Assembly (NCBI RefSeq): GCF_027579695.1
Contig: NC_083574.1
Span: 61,170,559-61,234,558, forward strand
DNA length: 64,000 nucleotides
Source of the DNA: Neoarius graeffei
Taxonomy: Eukaryota; Chordata; Actinopteri; Siluriformes; Ariidae
Direction of reading: 5' to 3'
Below the pieces are notes generated by a model. The model saw only the letters and a list, made by a program, of their open reading frames with translations, did not search any database and was not told where the DNA came from. Position 1 is the first letter of the stretch. Each line of letters opens with the position of its first letter. Position numbers and translations under genes: made by a program. This document shows, in pieces, positions 23,131-34,729 of the stretch.

Positions 23131-23620
23131 GGTTAAAACTGCATGGCTCCGTAGTAAAAGAGTCCGGGTGCTAAACTGGCCTGCCTGCAGTTCAGACCTG
23201 TCTCCCATTTAAAACATTTGGCACATTATGAAGCACAAAATACAACAAAGAAGACCCCGAACTGTTGAGCAACTGAAATTGTATATCAGGCAAGAATGGG
23301 ACAACATTTCTCTTTCAGAACTACAGCAATTGGTCTCCTCAGTTCCCAAACGTTTACAGTGCTGTTAAAAGTAGAGGTGATGCAACACAGTGGTAAACAT
23401 GCGCCGTCCCAACTTTTTTGAAACATGTTGCTGACATCAAATTCAAAATGAGCATATATTTTTCAAAAAACAATAAAATTTCTCAGTTTCAGCATTTGAT
23501 ATCTTGTCTTTGTAGTATTTTCAATGAAATACAGCATTTCCATGATTTTCAAATCGTCACATTCTGTTTTTTTTATTTACATTTTACACAGTGTCCCAAT
23601 TTTATGGAATCGGGGTTGTA

Positions 23621-25806
23621 GTTGAAGCTCAGTAATTGCAAAGTAAACACTGTTTGGACCAACTGCTACTAAATGTTTTTATTATTGTACTACCCGTTTG
23701 CTTTCCTGTCTGTATAACCAAATGTTTTTTTTTATTTTTTTATTTTTCAAGGAGGCCATGTGTAATAATTATAATTAAGTACCCCAGTGATTGCAAATAA
23801 TAGCTGTAACTGACACTAATTGCTGCCTCTGAGAGGTACGATGCAGGCAGAAGCGCGTTTTGGCCGACTTTATGAATTTCTGTGATTTATTAGTTCATCT
23901 AATACACATTTAAAAAGCCCTGAAGCTGCGATGGATGTTTATCTCTTTTATTCTTAGTCATTCTGCCATTTCAAAGTCACTCAGTCGCCCCGTTCCATCC
24001 ATCAGTTGGATAAAATCATATTTCTGCCTGAAAACGCAAATCAGAAAAAAAAAATGATCACAAGTACCAGGCCGCATGGCATATTGGCATTGACTCAAAA
24101 TAAATGGTATTTTATGTTTTTATTTATTTATTCAAATATTTGGTCGAGTTTTTTCACTTTACCTAAAATTAAAAGCAACCTGTAAAAGTCATTAAATAAA
24201 ATAGTTGTTCCAGGTTGTATGCATTAGTGAGAAATGCATTTTATAGGCATCTTGCGTGCATAACCAAATTTCCTGCTTCGAAACACTGCCGAACGTTTAA
24301 AGCAATGAAAGTGAATCCTGCTAAGGGATTGAGTCACCTGTCGAACTACCAGTACCAGCAGCAACCGCTCGACAATATTTGGTCTTCACTTAGGCCTAGT
24401 AGTTCGTAGCTCACCTTTTCCTGCTAGAGACGTGCTCAAAGCACATGGCGTAGTTTGTGAGCCGCGCTTCCATATAGCCACTTAAACCTAATCTCATTGA
24501 AATGTGATGCCGGATCTTTGCTTCAGCTGGGAGGCTTTGAGCGATCCGATGCTTGGCCCCCTCTTCTCATCTCCTCTTTCTCTTTGCATTGGTGTGTGGT
24601 TTGCTTTTTTTTTTTTTTTTGCTCATGCAAAGCAGAAATTGGGTCCGTCTGCTCAGGCCACGCCAAAAGGCTCGGGATATTTGCAGGAAGAAAAGCAACA
24701 TTGAGGCCATAAAATGATATGCTTTTCGCTGTATCTGGAGACCCTCCTCGCTGCATCTAGTCAGTACTTCATGATGACTGCAGAGTTCACAAGCCAATTT
24801 AAACGAGGTGTGAGGAAAACGTTAAGTGTAAGGAAGCGTTCGCCGTTTAAGCCGTCCCTGGAGTTTCTTTCGAGCGAAATTCGACATACGTACTGATAGT
24901 GATCAGAGGTGTTCTGAATATTCAGGGAGGTCAGTTCGATTGCGAGACTTTTTCATGGAGGACTTGATGGTGCTTGTGAATGCATGAGACTCTGAGACAG
25001 TAGATGGCATTTAAAAATGCAGAAGTATAATGTATGTGTGTTAGAGAGAGAGAGAGAGAGAGAGAGAGGGAATTACGGACTAGATTGCGCAGGCCATGTT
25101 TCGGAGCCACGCTAGGGCGTGGCATTTTTCTCTCTTATACTCTATAAATCTTCACCATGGCTGCGTGCGTAAGAATGTTCGCTCGGGGGCAGATAGTGCC
25201 GGGACGAGTCCGCCTAAGTGACTCCATTATGAAAGGGGCTGTAGTCTGAGGCTCACCACAGGAATTGGAGTTTTAATAGTTTTGTGCTAAAGCTCATTCC
25301 CAAGCCGTGTGTGTCTGCGTCTGTCAGCATTTGTTTGTGCACGGGTTTGTGTCGGCGCATTTGTCTGTACGTGCTCGTGTCTGCTTTCCATACATTATCG
25401 TACTTTTGCATGCATCTCTGCCACTTTTCCCCCCTCCACTTACTAAGCATATCTCCATATTCATGACTGCCACAGAACATGTCGAGGAGCCTTGTGGCGC
25501 CAGTTTGACAGTTCAGCCCAAGACAGAGCACGTGAACAGGGAGTAGGAGGCCATTCAGTGGAAAATCACACAGGAAATCAAATAAGGAGCTGAAGACCTC
25601 TCAACTCATCTCCACTCCTCAAAACGAACAGGTCTCCTAGTAGACCATTACGGATAATCCCGGGTAGCAAGAAGGCTGCTTTGGCCTTATTTAATGTCGG
25701 ATATAACGAGGCTAAATGTAAATACCAAGACAATTGCCAACCCTTACATTACGGATTACAAGAATACTACAATATCGATTAGTGTATGAATAATATTATT
25801 ACAAAA
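23621..25806. other. Intron 3 single-copy stretch
   Basis: No gene or element end recognised. It contains an AG microsatellite (about 25045-25069). The region 24480-24760 has balanced composition and is a possible conserved non-coding element; this is untested. Confidence 0.4.
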
Positions 25807-25820
25807 ATGAGTTCGATAGC

Positions 25821-26200
25821 GGCGGCACGGTGGTGTAGTGGTTAGCGCTGTCGCCTCACAGCAAGAAGGTCCTGGGTTCGAGCCCCGGGGCCGGCGAGGG
25901 CCTTTCTGTGCGGGGTTTGCATGTTCTCCCCGTGTCCGCGTGGGTTTCCTCCGGGTGCTCCGGTTTCCCCCACAGTCCAAAGACATGCAGGTTAGGTTAA
26001 CTGGTGACTCTAAATTGAGCGTAGGTGTGAATGTGAGTGTGAATGGTTGTCTGTGTCTATGTGTCAGCCCTGTGATGACCTGGCGACTTGTCCAGGGTGT
26101 ACCCCGCCTTTCGCCCGTAGTCAGCTGGGATAGGCTCCAGCTTGCCTGCGACCCTGTAGAACAGGATAAAGCGGCTAGAGATAATGAGATGAGATGAGAG
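25821..26200 (+). mobile_element. Mermaid-like SINE, full length and well preserved
   Basis: 380 bp with a perfect 14-bp TSD, ATGAGTTCGATAGC (25807-25820, 26201-26214). Intact A/B boxes and ATGAGATGAGAG tail. A good reference copy for the family. Confidence 0.97.
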
Positions 26201-26214
26201 ATGAGTTCGATAGC

Positions 26215-27054
26215 CCCTTAGCAAAGCAGGACGTCTTTCGTAGGTACAAATATACAATATATAACTCATGTATGGCTCATAGAGGCGATGCGATTTGGGA
26301 TAAAATCACATTTGCAATGCTCGAAAAACCGCATGTCCGATTGTCCGGGACAACTAAAGTATGTGCAGGGACGAGTAAAACTTTAATGGTAATCGTCCGA
26401 TAGGACGACAAAAGTTAATCCAGGCAACCGCTCCGTGATGCAGATCTGAACTGTCAGTCTGGCAGTAGTGTATTATTATTATTATTATTATTATTCTGCA
26501 AAGCGAATCACGTGTCGTGACATCTGACTCCTCGTAAAAACAAAGTTCACCAGCGTCCATCGAAAATCTTGTTTTCCTGGACTGGTTCCTGTATAAAATT
26601 AATCCTACCAAGCGTTAGAGACACTGACTGTATGCTCACTCTGCCCTAAGAGAGCAGGGAACCGGTCTAAAGAAGCTCGTCTCGTTTCACAGGAAATGCA
26701 TTAAAAAGTTTTATTCATCAGCGCGACAATATATAAAAGTACAAAAAAATATTTTGAGGAAACCATTCAAATTTCCTTGTTTTTGGTTAGAATTCGTCGA
26801 AGTATGCGTGTGTTCGAGTGTACTGGAAAAGCTCGGCTCAGAGGGGTCCACGTAATGACATAATTATACCAACTGGCTCGGGGCGACGAGGGTTAAAGAC
26901 ATCATGTGCCGGCAGCATGGCTGAAGCGGGCAGGTGTCAAACTTGGAACTTTTATATCACGATTGGAGTTAATAATAAACAATATCACTGAATAATATTC
27001 CTTACCTCGAACCAGTGTATATATATTATGATTTTTTGAATTGTTTTTGATGGT
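26215..27054. other. Intron 3, nothing recognised
   Basis: AT-rich single-copy sequence with a TTA microsatellite (about 26471-26494). Several open frames occur without recognisable content. Confidence 0.4.
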
Positions 27055-27424
27055 GGCGGCATGGTGGTGTAGTGGTTAGCACTGTCTCCTCACAGCAAGA
27101 AGGTCCGGGTTCGAGCCCCGTGGCCGGCGAGGGCCTTTCTGTGTGGAGTTTGCATGTTCTCCCCGTGTCCGCGTGGGTTTCCTCCGGGTGCTCCGGTTTC
27201 CCCCACAGTCCAAAGACATGCAGGTTAGGTTAACTGGTGACTCTAAATTGAGCGTAGGTGTGAATGTGAGTGTGAATGGTTGTCTGTGTCTATGTGTCAG
27301 CCCTGTGATGACCTGGCGACTTGTCCAGGGTGTACCCCGCCTTTCGCCCGTAGTCAGCTGGGATAGGCTCCAGCTTGCCTGCGACCCTGTAGAACAGGAT
27401 AAAGCAGCTAGAGATAATGAGATA
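27055..27424 (+). mobile_element. Mermaid-like SINE
   Basis: Near-complete forward copy with a short tail (GATAATGAGATA). No clear TSD. Confidence 0.92.
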
Positions 27425-28373
27425 AATATTTATCAACATACTGCCATTGTAGCACAGGAGCCTGTGATTGGTGGACAGCCGACAAAGGGTGTCTCCCATT
27501 GGTTGTAAATCGTGATATAAAAATCGTAAACGCATACGGGACCCGCTGATTGGCTGCTCACATACTGAGATGTCCGGCGTCTGTTGCTGTTGTCCGAAGA
27601 AAACTGCAGCTAAAAAAGCTCAACTACCGGATTACTTGGACAATCTTAGTCAGGAAGAAGCGAAGAAAAAAAAAATCAACTGCATTCTGTCCTCTCCAAA
27701 ATAAAATAAAGCTCTGGGCAAAGTGGAATTGTTTTTCGGGCGAGTACGTTTTGGGTGCTGCTTGCTCATTGGGCAAGTAAGGCTGGGAGATTTTTTTTTT
27801 CGAGGACCGCATTTGTCATTTGAGTTTCCGTTTCGTATTTTCATTTATTTGAGATCGTACACTCTTTGCATCTTTATGTAATGTCGAAAAAAATTCCAAG
27901 TTATTTTTCTGTTTAAAAAGAATAAAATAAAGCGTTTGCGTGTTTATTTGAAGCAGCGTCATTATGACGCTGTAAACCAGAACAGATCGCGACACAAACA
28001 TTTCAAATCGGATCATGCCGAGTATAGACAGAGTGACGGATGACAGTTTCCGTTGAAACACTACGCGGCAGCGGTGGCGCATTTCCGGCTCACGCAAACG
28101 GAAGCCGCAGTCCCCTTAGACAACTTGTCAGTGACATCATCAAAGCGAGACAGCTAATTGATTCCTGCTGCTTCAGTTTCAGTGATGTTGCACTGAACTA
28201 CAGCACTCGGAAAAAAAAAATCACTCCACTCCACTCCACCGTCAGCCTTTTTAGTTGTGTTGGGGGGGGTAGGTTTTTTTTTCTTTGTGTATTGTGCACA
28301 ATTGTGTTCATTTTTAGATTTGTTTCTGCATTGTTAAGACAGCACTGGACTATAGACATAAAGCGAGAATGTA

Positions 28374-28426
<53 letters not shown>

Positions 28427-29093
28427 CATTGGGTCTGTTGTCTTCGTGCCTTTTCCCATTGGGTTTCAATTATAGTGTGCTGCTCAAGTTTCCCCATCCT
28501 GTCTGTCAGCCTTCCAGTCACACCACTCCGATCAATGACCTCTCCCATGCACCAAGTGAGATGCAGAAAAAAAAAAAACCCACATCACTCCATCTCAGTC
28601 TCATCTCTGCTTATTTAGTCCAAACGTTCTGGAGCTTCAGTCTGTTTTTTTTTTTTTTTTAGTAATATCTGAATTACAGAGCTGCTCTTTCTTCCTTTGC
28701 TTTGTTGTTTAATTTGTGAATAAGATTTTTTGTAACACAATCCAGTTGAACGTCGGCAGAAACAATGGCACATTTTTTTAATGATTCATTTGCCTTTAAA
28801 AACGAACCCGAACGATATTTCTCCGAGCGTTTTTGTTCTGTCTGCAGTATTCACTTTCCGCTTTTATTTATTGCCATCAGTACCTTCTTGACTTACCCTC
28901 GACGTTACTAACAGCGGTCAAGCAGTGTCTCGGGAAGACGATATGCAGGAGACCGTTCTTACTTCTGTATTACCACGAAGAAATACGAAGATGCGACGTG
29001 GTAATGAATCAGGGCCGAGCAATATGATGATGCTGTTTATATATCGTGACACTTCACGATTGTGTCACAGTACACTTTTCTGAGGTATGAAGA
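27425..29093. other. Intron 3, nothing recognised
   Basis: Holds a GA microsatellite (about 28385-28423) and poly-A/T runs. The open frame near 28040-28200 (TVSVETLRGSGG) has no recognised domain. Confidence 0.4.
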
Positions 29094-29472
29094 TACAGTG
29101 TCTCGCAAAAGTATTCATCCCCCTTGGCGTTCGTCCTGTTTTGCCGCATTACAAGCTGGAATTAACGTGGATTCATTTTGGAGGGTTAGCACCATTTGAT
29201 TTATACAACATGCCTACGAATTTAAAGGTGCAAATTGTTGTTTCGTTGGGACACAAACAATAATTAAGATGAAAAAAATAGAAATCTGGAGTGTGAATAG
29301 GTATTGCTGGGTTTCAGTCGCGTGACTTTTCGTAGCGGTTTTACCGGAAGTGAAATAGCTGGTGGTTTAACGGCTGCTGTAGCGCAAACAACTAGCGATA
29401 AGTTATCCGAGTACGCTTAGAATCCAGAAGCCGCTGCTGGCTTTAGATATATTCAGAAGATTGCTGTGTGCA

Positions 29473-29707
29473 ATGGAATCGACCGTACAGTCTGGGAAAG
29501 AAGGATTTGTCGTACGATCTCGAAAACCACCCTTCAGTCGAGTTCCCCGACATCTCGAACTATCTGGTGTTGCAGACGTCCTTCTACACCGCAAAACAGA
29601 TGAAAGCGTGGAAGAGTATGGAGGCTTATAACTTTTTTGTACGTAGCTGGGTAAAGGACCTCGGGATCAAGTCGCTGCCGAATGAATCCTGTATTGTTTT
29701 TGCCCGT
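29473..29707 (+). pseudogene. SWIM/YqaJ-type accessory protein, first exon
   Basis: After an ATGGAATCG start, a deletion of about 2 bases shifts into the frame LGKKDLSYDLENHP, FPDISNYLVLQTSFY, MKAWKSMEAYNFFV, WVKDLGIKSLPNESCIVFAR, ending at a GTAAGT donor. Paralogue of 3661-3936. The N-terminal block is typical of transposon proteins that continue into a SWIM zinc finger and YqaJ-like nuclease (family knowledge); those parts are absent. Broken by the frameshift and the missing exons. Confidence 0.55.
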
Positions 29708-30469
29708 GTAAGTATTTTTTTTTTAAGCTTCTTGTTCGCGTCTTTACAACAAAGCGCTGCAAGTTGAAGTGTAAACAAACAACAGTTGGCTTGATTCTCA
29801 CTTGTGTTGGCTCTTATCTCTCAGCTAAATCATTCACAAAGATCATCAGAAACCCCTTTAAAGGGGAACTGAAGTCATTTTTAAACTTGCTTTATTTCTT
29901 AATTAACGTGTTATTCAATTATGTTTTCGGTTTTAGTAACCTTATATCGTGACTCGTATTGGCAACTAATTGCAATTAAATATTATCCTTATCGGCCTAT
30001 TCGGTTTGTAGCCATGTTGAATGTAGTTCGTTTGGTCCACGGCAGGCGTCGCTTATCCGCGCGATCTTCACGAGACGTGTGCGAGACTTCGAAACGTAAA
30101 GTGTCAGCCAGGTGTCAGCGCCACCATTTTGCAAACTGTTTTCCAAACGAAATATTGCACAAAAGCGAGTTTAAATGACGATTACTGCCGACTTTTTTCA
30201 AACTTTCCTGATTGCTCTCAAAACAAACAAAACTTCCATCTTGATTACGTCAGCATTCGAAAGAGGGCGCGCGCGTCTTTTGACAACGCTGGCAGATGTC
30301 GGTCACTTTGATTTCTGCTGTACGTTTTACTTTCATCCTACGATGTCTCGCACAGGTCTCAACGAATCTCGTTTACGGCCATCGCTTTGACATACGGACT
30401 GATATATTACATAGCATATTTCAAACACTCATAACTTGCTATAGCAGTGACACAATAGCGATCAAAAAT

Positions 30470-30603
30470 CTCATCTCATCTCATTATCTCTAGCCGCTTT
30501 ATCCTGTTCTACAGGGTCGCAGGCAAGCTGGAGCCTATCCCAGCTGACTACGGGCGAGAGGCAGGGTACACCCTGGACAAGTCGCCAGGTCATGACAGGG
30601 CGT
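30470..30603 (-). mobile_element. Mermaid-like SINE, truncated
   Basis: 134 bp of tail-proximal sequence bounded by TSD GATCAAAAAT (30460-30469, 30604-30613). The TSD shows it inserted already truncated. Confidence 0.93.
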
Positions 30604-30910
30604 GATCAAAAATGCATTCCGATATTTAATAAAATGAGAGTAGAATTTTGATGAGAAAAAATTTGCCTTCAGTTCTCCTTTAAAGACCTGGATCTTAGTT
30701 AAACAAGACGGAGACGTGATCACGGCGCATTGTAACTGTACGGCTGGGTAAGAATTTTGTCACAACCTTCATGCATATAGACTTCGTGAGGAGTAAACAA
30801 CTGGGGACTTTAGCGCTTTGTGACTAAAAAAAAGTACCGTAAAATAACGACACATAGCAAGAAAAGTACGTGGAAAACACTAGTGACATAGCTGAGACGG
30901 ATATACAAAC

Positions 30911-31109
30911 CTTTCACCAAGTGATCACTGCAAACTCGAGCATGCTTCGACTCGGCTCGCTTCGATTTCAGTGAGAGGTTCAAATGCCACCTTTCTTGAC
31001 ATCTTTTTGTGAAATCCTGTGTTCGTTCACCCTTTTTTATTAGTTCACTTTTATCAGTTTCACAGTTTGATCGATTCGAACAACCTAAAACAACGCAAGC
31101 GTAAGGCAT
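30911..31109 (-). pseudogene. THAP zinc-finger exon (THAP 1 of 5)
   Basis: Starts MPYACVVLGCSNRSN: C5 and C10 are the first zinc ligands. Later residues ERWHLNL (conserved Trp) and ARVCSDHLVKG (C-x2-H) complete the C2CH pattern, and the exon ends near a GT donor. THAP domains bind DNA and head the transposases of several eukaryotic DNA transposons. The AVPTI end of the domain and the catalytic exons are absent. Lies at the right end of the 29304-31230 element, reading inward. Confidence 0.7.
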
Positions 31110-31609
31110 TTTTCATGCGAGCAATGCACCTTCTCCATACAGACGCTTTGTCGGCTGAGCTTTGGTAGACCACCAGCTAAAGTTTTGAATAACTAATGAG
31201 GCGGATGTGATGACACGTGAAACCCAGCAATACTTTGTAGAGCCACCTTTTGCTGCAATTCCAGCTGCAAGTCTCTTGGGGTATGTCTCTATTAGCTTAG
31301 CACATCTAGCCACTGGGATTTTTGCCCATTCCTCAAGGCAAAACTGCTCCAACTCCTTCAAATTAGATGGGTTGCGTTGGTCTTCAAGTTATGCCACAGA
31401 TTCTCAATCGGATTGAGGTCTGGGCTTTGATTCGGCCATTCCAAGACATTTAAATGTTTCCCTTTAGGGCCATTGTCCTGCTGGAACGTCAACCTTCGTC
31501 CCAGTCTCAAACCTCTGGCCGATTCCTCCGGAATCGCCCTCCGGAATTTTCACATTCTGTTTTTATTTGTTTTATCCAGCGTCCCAACTTTTCTGGAATT
31601 GGGGTTGTA

Positions 31610-32678
31610 TTTTATAGTATTGATAGGCGTGTTTATTTATCCATTTTAATCATTATTAGTTTGATTATTGTTCCTATGGTATGTTAGACGGGGAGGACCT
31701 ACGGTAGTATAAGCCAAATAGGTTTCCTTCCTTCCCCAGCACGTAGTCTCTTATTGTTGTCATTATTTTTGTCTTTTTTTTTTTTTTACGTGTGAAATAA
31801 AACAAATATGAAGACACGGATCAGTACACCACTGTCTCGTTGCCTCTGTAATTATTCACATTATAGCCGTGGCTATGATTCTTGGATTCGTGCAGACAGA
31901 TTTCTACAAAGTCAAACTTTTTAGTAGAACTTCTTTTTTAAAAAACAGGAACAAAGTAAAATGATTCCAGGTTTTTATAATCGAGCTCTGGACATGTATA
32001 CGTACATTTTACTTGGGTATTATAAAGTATTCTTTCTCCATGCCTTAGTGTTCTTCCTGGCCTCATATGCGTAGTCATACAGACACGTTATTGTTATTGG
32101 AGTGTGGTAGGCAGCAGCACGCTATGAAGCTCCTGCTCTGTTATTGTTAGAGCACGCTTCATCTTCTCTCACTGCAGAACTTGGAAGTCTGTTCAGGAGC
32201 ACAGTGCTGCTGTTATGCTTGGACCAGAAAAATGAAAAGAGAGAGAGAGAGAGAGTTTTCCCTCTTTTTGGCTGAATTGCCAAGTGTGCTCTTTTCTTGA
32301 TGATGCTGCAGACTGATGTGTTTTGCTTTACTGCTTGTCTCTTGCCATTTAAAACGTTTCCTTTCCTCTAACTGTGCCTGGCTCTAATGTAATTGTGCTC
32401 TGAACTTGTCACAGAAAGGAGAAACCCAATGGACTGGCTTAGCATGGCTAACAAATCTCCGAATTGATACCAAACTAAAAATTCCGATCGCAGTAGTAGT
32501 TAATGTTATAGTACACGACCCCCGACACGCAACATCTGCCACGTTACCAATTTTAAGCCCAGCGTCCCTTATTAAGCAAGTACACAATGCCGAGAGAGAA
32601 ACGAGGAGAGAAACTTAGCGAGTAATAATCGTAAAAGAATTATGGCTTACAGAAATAATGAACATTTTTACATTTATT
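31610..32678. other. Intron 3, nothing recognised
   Basis: AT-rich sequence without recognised exon or element end. A GA run lies near 32240. Confidence 0.4.
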
Positions 32679-32680
32679 TA

Positions 32681-32879
32681 CAGTGGGGTCCAAAAGTCTG
32701 CGAGCACTCAGAGCATTGTTCTTTTGGCTTTTCTAATTGAACACAACAATTTTTGTCACAAATTACATCCTTAAGCAGATACGCAGAACCTTTATTTTTA
32801 AATACATTTCTGAGTGGATAGTATCTCCATCCTTGGCTCTTGTATGCTGCATAAATGGGAATTTAAAAAATATATATTT
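32681..32879 (+). mobile_element. Tc1-like terminal fragment
   Basis: CAGTGGGGTCCAAAAGTCTG directly after TA is a typical Tc1-type terminus. The right partner was not found; the fragment is cut by the TTAA-flanked element that follows. Confidence 0.6.
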
Positions 32880-33066
32880 TTAAGAGTTAAAATCGATCGC
32901 AAAGTTGGCATTCGAGCTGCCCCGCTGAGCCAGCCAGCCCTGAGCGCGTGACGTCACAGCGAGAACCGGTTTTAAGGCCGAGGCCTTTTACAGCTACAGA
33001 CCAAAGTCATATAAATAAAAATTTATGGTGAAAGTAAGAAATAGCGTTACCGACTTGCTCAACTAA

Positions 33067-34061
33067 GGCCCTGTCCACACGGCAACGGATTCAGGTGAAT
33101 CCGATACAATTGTTTATCGTTTAGACCTGGCGTCCACACGGCACCGGCGTTTTGGGTGCCCCAAAACGCAATCTTTTGAGAACGGGTTCCAGAGTGGAAC
33201 GATCTGGCAACGTTGCCGTTGCGAAGTCGTCTGGATGAGTAGAACGGATTTGTTTATGATGACGTCACAACCACATGACTGTCAGTGCTTCACGCCGGGT
33301 AGAAGTGTAACGAACTCGATGCGAGTTGTCAACAAATCCTATAACTTGGTTCATGAAACGCGCTTACAAAATATTTTCACTGTGAATATTTATTGTGTAT
33401 TGGTGCAAAGTGAGAGAGAGAGAGAAAATAGCCCTTAGGGCAGAGTCAATCCCGCCAGCAAAAATAGGGAAAAAAAGGAGCGATCTCACCTCTTCAGATG
33501 TTGGTTTAAGTCCTACAATACATTCCTCAAAAAGGGCGTAGAAGAACAAATTAATCCATCAGCGTGTAGCATTCAATTTATTCTGGACCATTAAAGACGC
33601 CGCCTTCCGCGTAGAATCATACGTCATCCTCGCCGCCATATTGGATAGGTCAAAGCGGAGAATAAAGATGCCTCATTCATGTGCTGCGTTTAACTGTACC
33701 AACAGGTTTACCGTCCAAACGAGATCACATGGGATTACCTTTCACAGGTGAGACTGGAAAAATACTTTTCATTGTATTTGGTCATTATAACGTAATTTTA
33801 CGAACAGATTTTTCTGACTTTGTGGCTAATATGAAGTCTCGCGCATAATAGTTTATGCGCATGCGTCCTTACTTCTTCTATTGTTCTGGTGTCTCCGAAG
33901 GGACCGTCTTACAGCGCCCCTAGAGGTGTGGCATGTGTATTGCATCATTTTCAGCAAGCGTTGCGTTGCCATATGTACCTGATATTTTACTGATCGTTGC
34001 CCATGTGGACGCGATATTTTTTTAAATAACATCTCGTTGCCGTTGTCGTGTGGATGTAGCC
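33067..34061. mobile_element. 995-bp non-autonomous element carrying a THAP exon
   Basis: TIRs GGCCCTGTCCACACGGCAAC and (reverse complement of the right end) GGCTACATCCACACGACAAC, flanked by TAA (33064-33066, 34062-34064), as for Harbinger-type insertions. Contains a CRE (33260-33267), a YY1-like GCCGCCATATTGG and a THAP first exon. No other coding seen. Confidence 0.75.
33668..33747 (+). pseudogene. THAP zinc-finger first exon (THAP 2 of 5)
   Basis: ATG at 33668 begins MPHSCAAFNCTNRFTVQTRS, then HGITFHR, with C5/C10 zinc ligands, and ends in CAG before GTGAGA (phase 2). This is the usual first-exon boundary of THAP transposase genes in fish (family knowledge). The W, C-x2-H and catalytic exons are absent. 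Preceded by a YY1-like site, as if its promoter is kept. Confidence 0.7.
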
Positions 34062-34341
34062 TAAGACTGATTTGACTTCATTGATTGTGGGTTGACTCTC
34101 ATTAAAACAGGATAGGCGTTATAACTTATGCAGCATACATGTACATGCATGCATTTTCACTGATAAAACGTAAAAGGCTAATTAAATAATCAGATGAACT
34201 GAGAATCACATTCTGAAGCAAATTAAATAATCTTATACCGCTAACTTAAACACACAATACAAGTTATGTGTATTAATCTAAATGCAGATAAACAACGAGC
34301 TGTTTTTGTTGTTTTATATCCAAACGAGAATCGGAGCTTAC

Positions 34342-34521
34342 CCGTCTGCGTTCTCGCTTCTTGAAGGCCAACCTTGTGGCCGATTGTTTTGAAACAATCT
34401 GACTTTCAGTTGTTCGTTCAGTTCTCCGTTCATTCGCTTCTTCCACGTAAGGGCGAGATATTGCTGTTGAGGAAAGCATATCCAGCGGAGAAATCAGACA
34501 GCTGCTCCACTCATTCTCCAT
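34342..34521 (-). pseudogene. Unrecognised transposon exon
   Basis: Minus-strand ATG at 34521 opens MENEWSSCLISPLDMLSSTA and ends FKKRERRR at a GTAAGC donor. Not a known domain to me. It lies downstream of, and on the same strand as, the THAP exon at 34730-35031, so it may be a second exon or a separate gene of the same element. Between them are paired GC-rich inverted segments (AAAACCCGGGACGGGACGG near 34572 and its complement near 34655). Confidence 0.4.
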
Positions 34522-34729
34522 TTTCTCCAGATGGAGTACTCCACCATTACTGCTCGGCTCAGGCAATTACTAAAACCCGGGACGGGACGGAACGTCACCG
34601 GTTTTAACAACAACCGCGGGGAGGTCGCTGCCCGAGCGATAATATGTCCCGTTCCATCCCGGGTTTTACCAACAACCCTCAGCTCACACTCCAGGAGAAC
34701 TGGTGCAACTGAACTTACTTTCCTTTAAA

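Larger units (their letters stand above)
20166..23132. mobile_element. piggyBac-like element with TTAA target duplication
   Basis: 2,967-bp insertion flanked by TTAA (20162-20165, 23133-23136). Ends CCCTCTGGGGTCTGAGGG and GCTTCGCTGGAGGG share a CCCTC terminus. No transposase domain recognised; a minus-strand frame at 21187-21426 ends in an acidic, repetitive DSDSIHDSIHDSG. The interior contains further insertions and a large internal duplication, and the element is non-autonomous as seen. Confidence 0.75.
20065..23395 (+). pseudogene. Tc1 transposase C-terminal remnant, interrupted
   Basis: Before the insertion: LFQRRPSFFQQDIAKPLSAY-like residues. After it (from 23137): the counterpart of the [13 protein letters not shown] region, then EQLKLYIRQEWDN-like residues and a terminal TQW before TAA. 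Removing the nested element and one TTAA copy restores a 25-base stretch of the same length as in the intact relative at about 49840. Second acidic residue present, the start lost. Confidence 0.75.
19812..23618 (+). mobile_element. Tc1-like element, internally deleted, split by a piggyBac-like insertion
   Basis: Outer ends CAACCCCAATTACATAAATT and ATGGAATCGGGGTTG are flanked by TA (19810-19811, 23619-23620) and match the family of the element at 48722-50326. Without the nested insertion it is about 836 bp. The first two thirds of the transposase are gone; the C-terminal part survives on both sides of the insertion. Confidence 0.88.
29304..31230. mobile_element. Harbinger/ISL2EU-like element with inward genes at both ends, internally deleted
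   Basis: TIRs TTGCTGGGTTTCA and TGAAACCCAGCAA with TA on each side. The plus strand at the left end carries a SWIM/YqaJ-type first exon; the minus strand at the right end carries a THAP first exon, each ending at a splice donor. The middle, where later exons should be, is missing and holds a SINE. About 18 bp of the host Tc1 is missing at the junction. Superfamily is inferred from gene content. Confidence 0.65.
29096..31607 (-). mobile_element. Tc1-like element remnant with a nested two-gene element
   Basis: The left end CAGTGTCTCGCAAAAGTATT follows TA and matches the family at 41638-43084. The right end (GTCCCAACTTTTCTGGAATT, then GGGGTTG before TA) is of the other Tc1 family seen at 48722-50326, so the outer pair is mismatched and the unit is probably a composite. 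Transposase C-terminal code remains on the minus strand near 31231-31361 ([15 protein letters not shown]). Confidence 0.75.
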
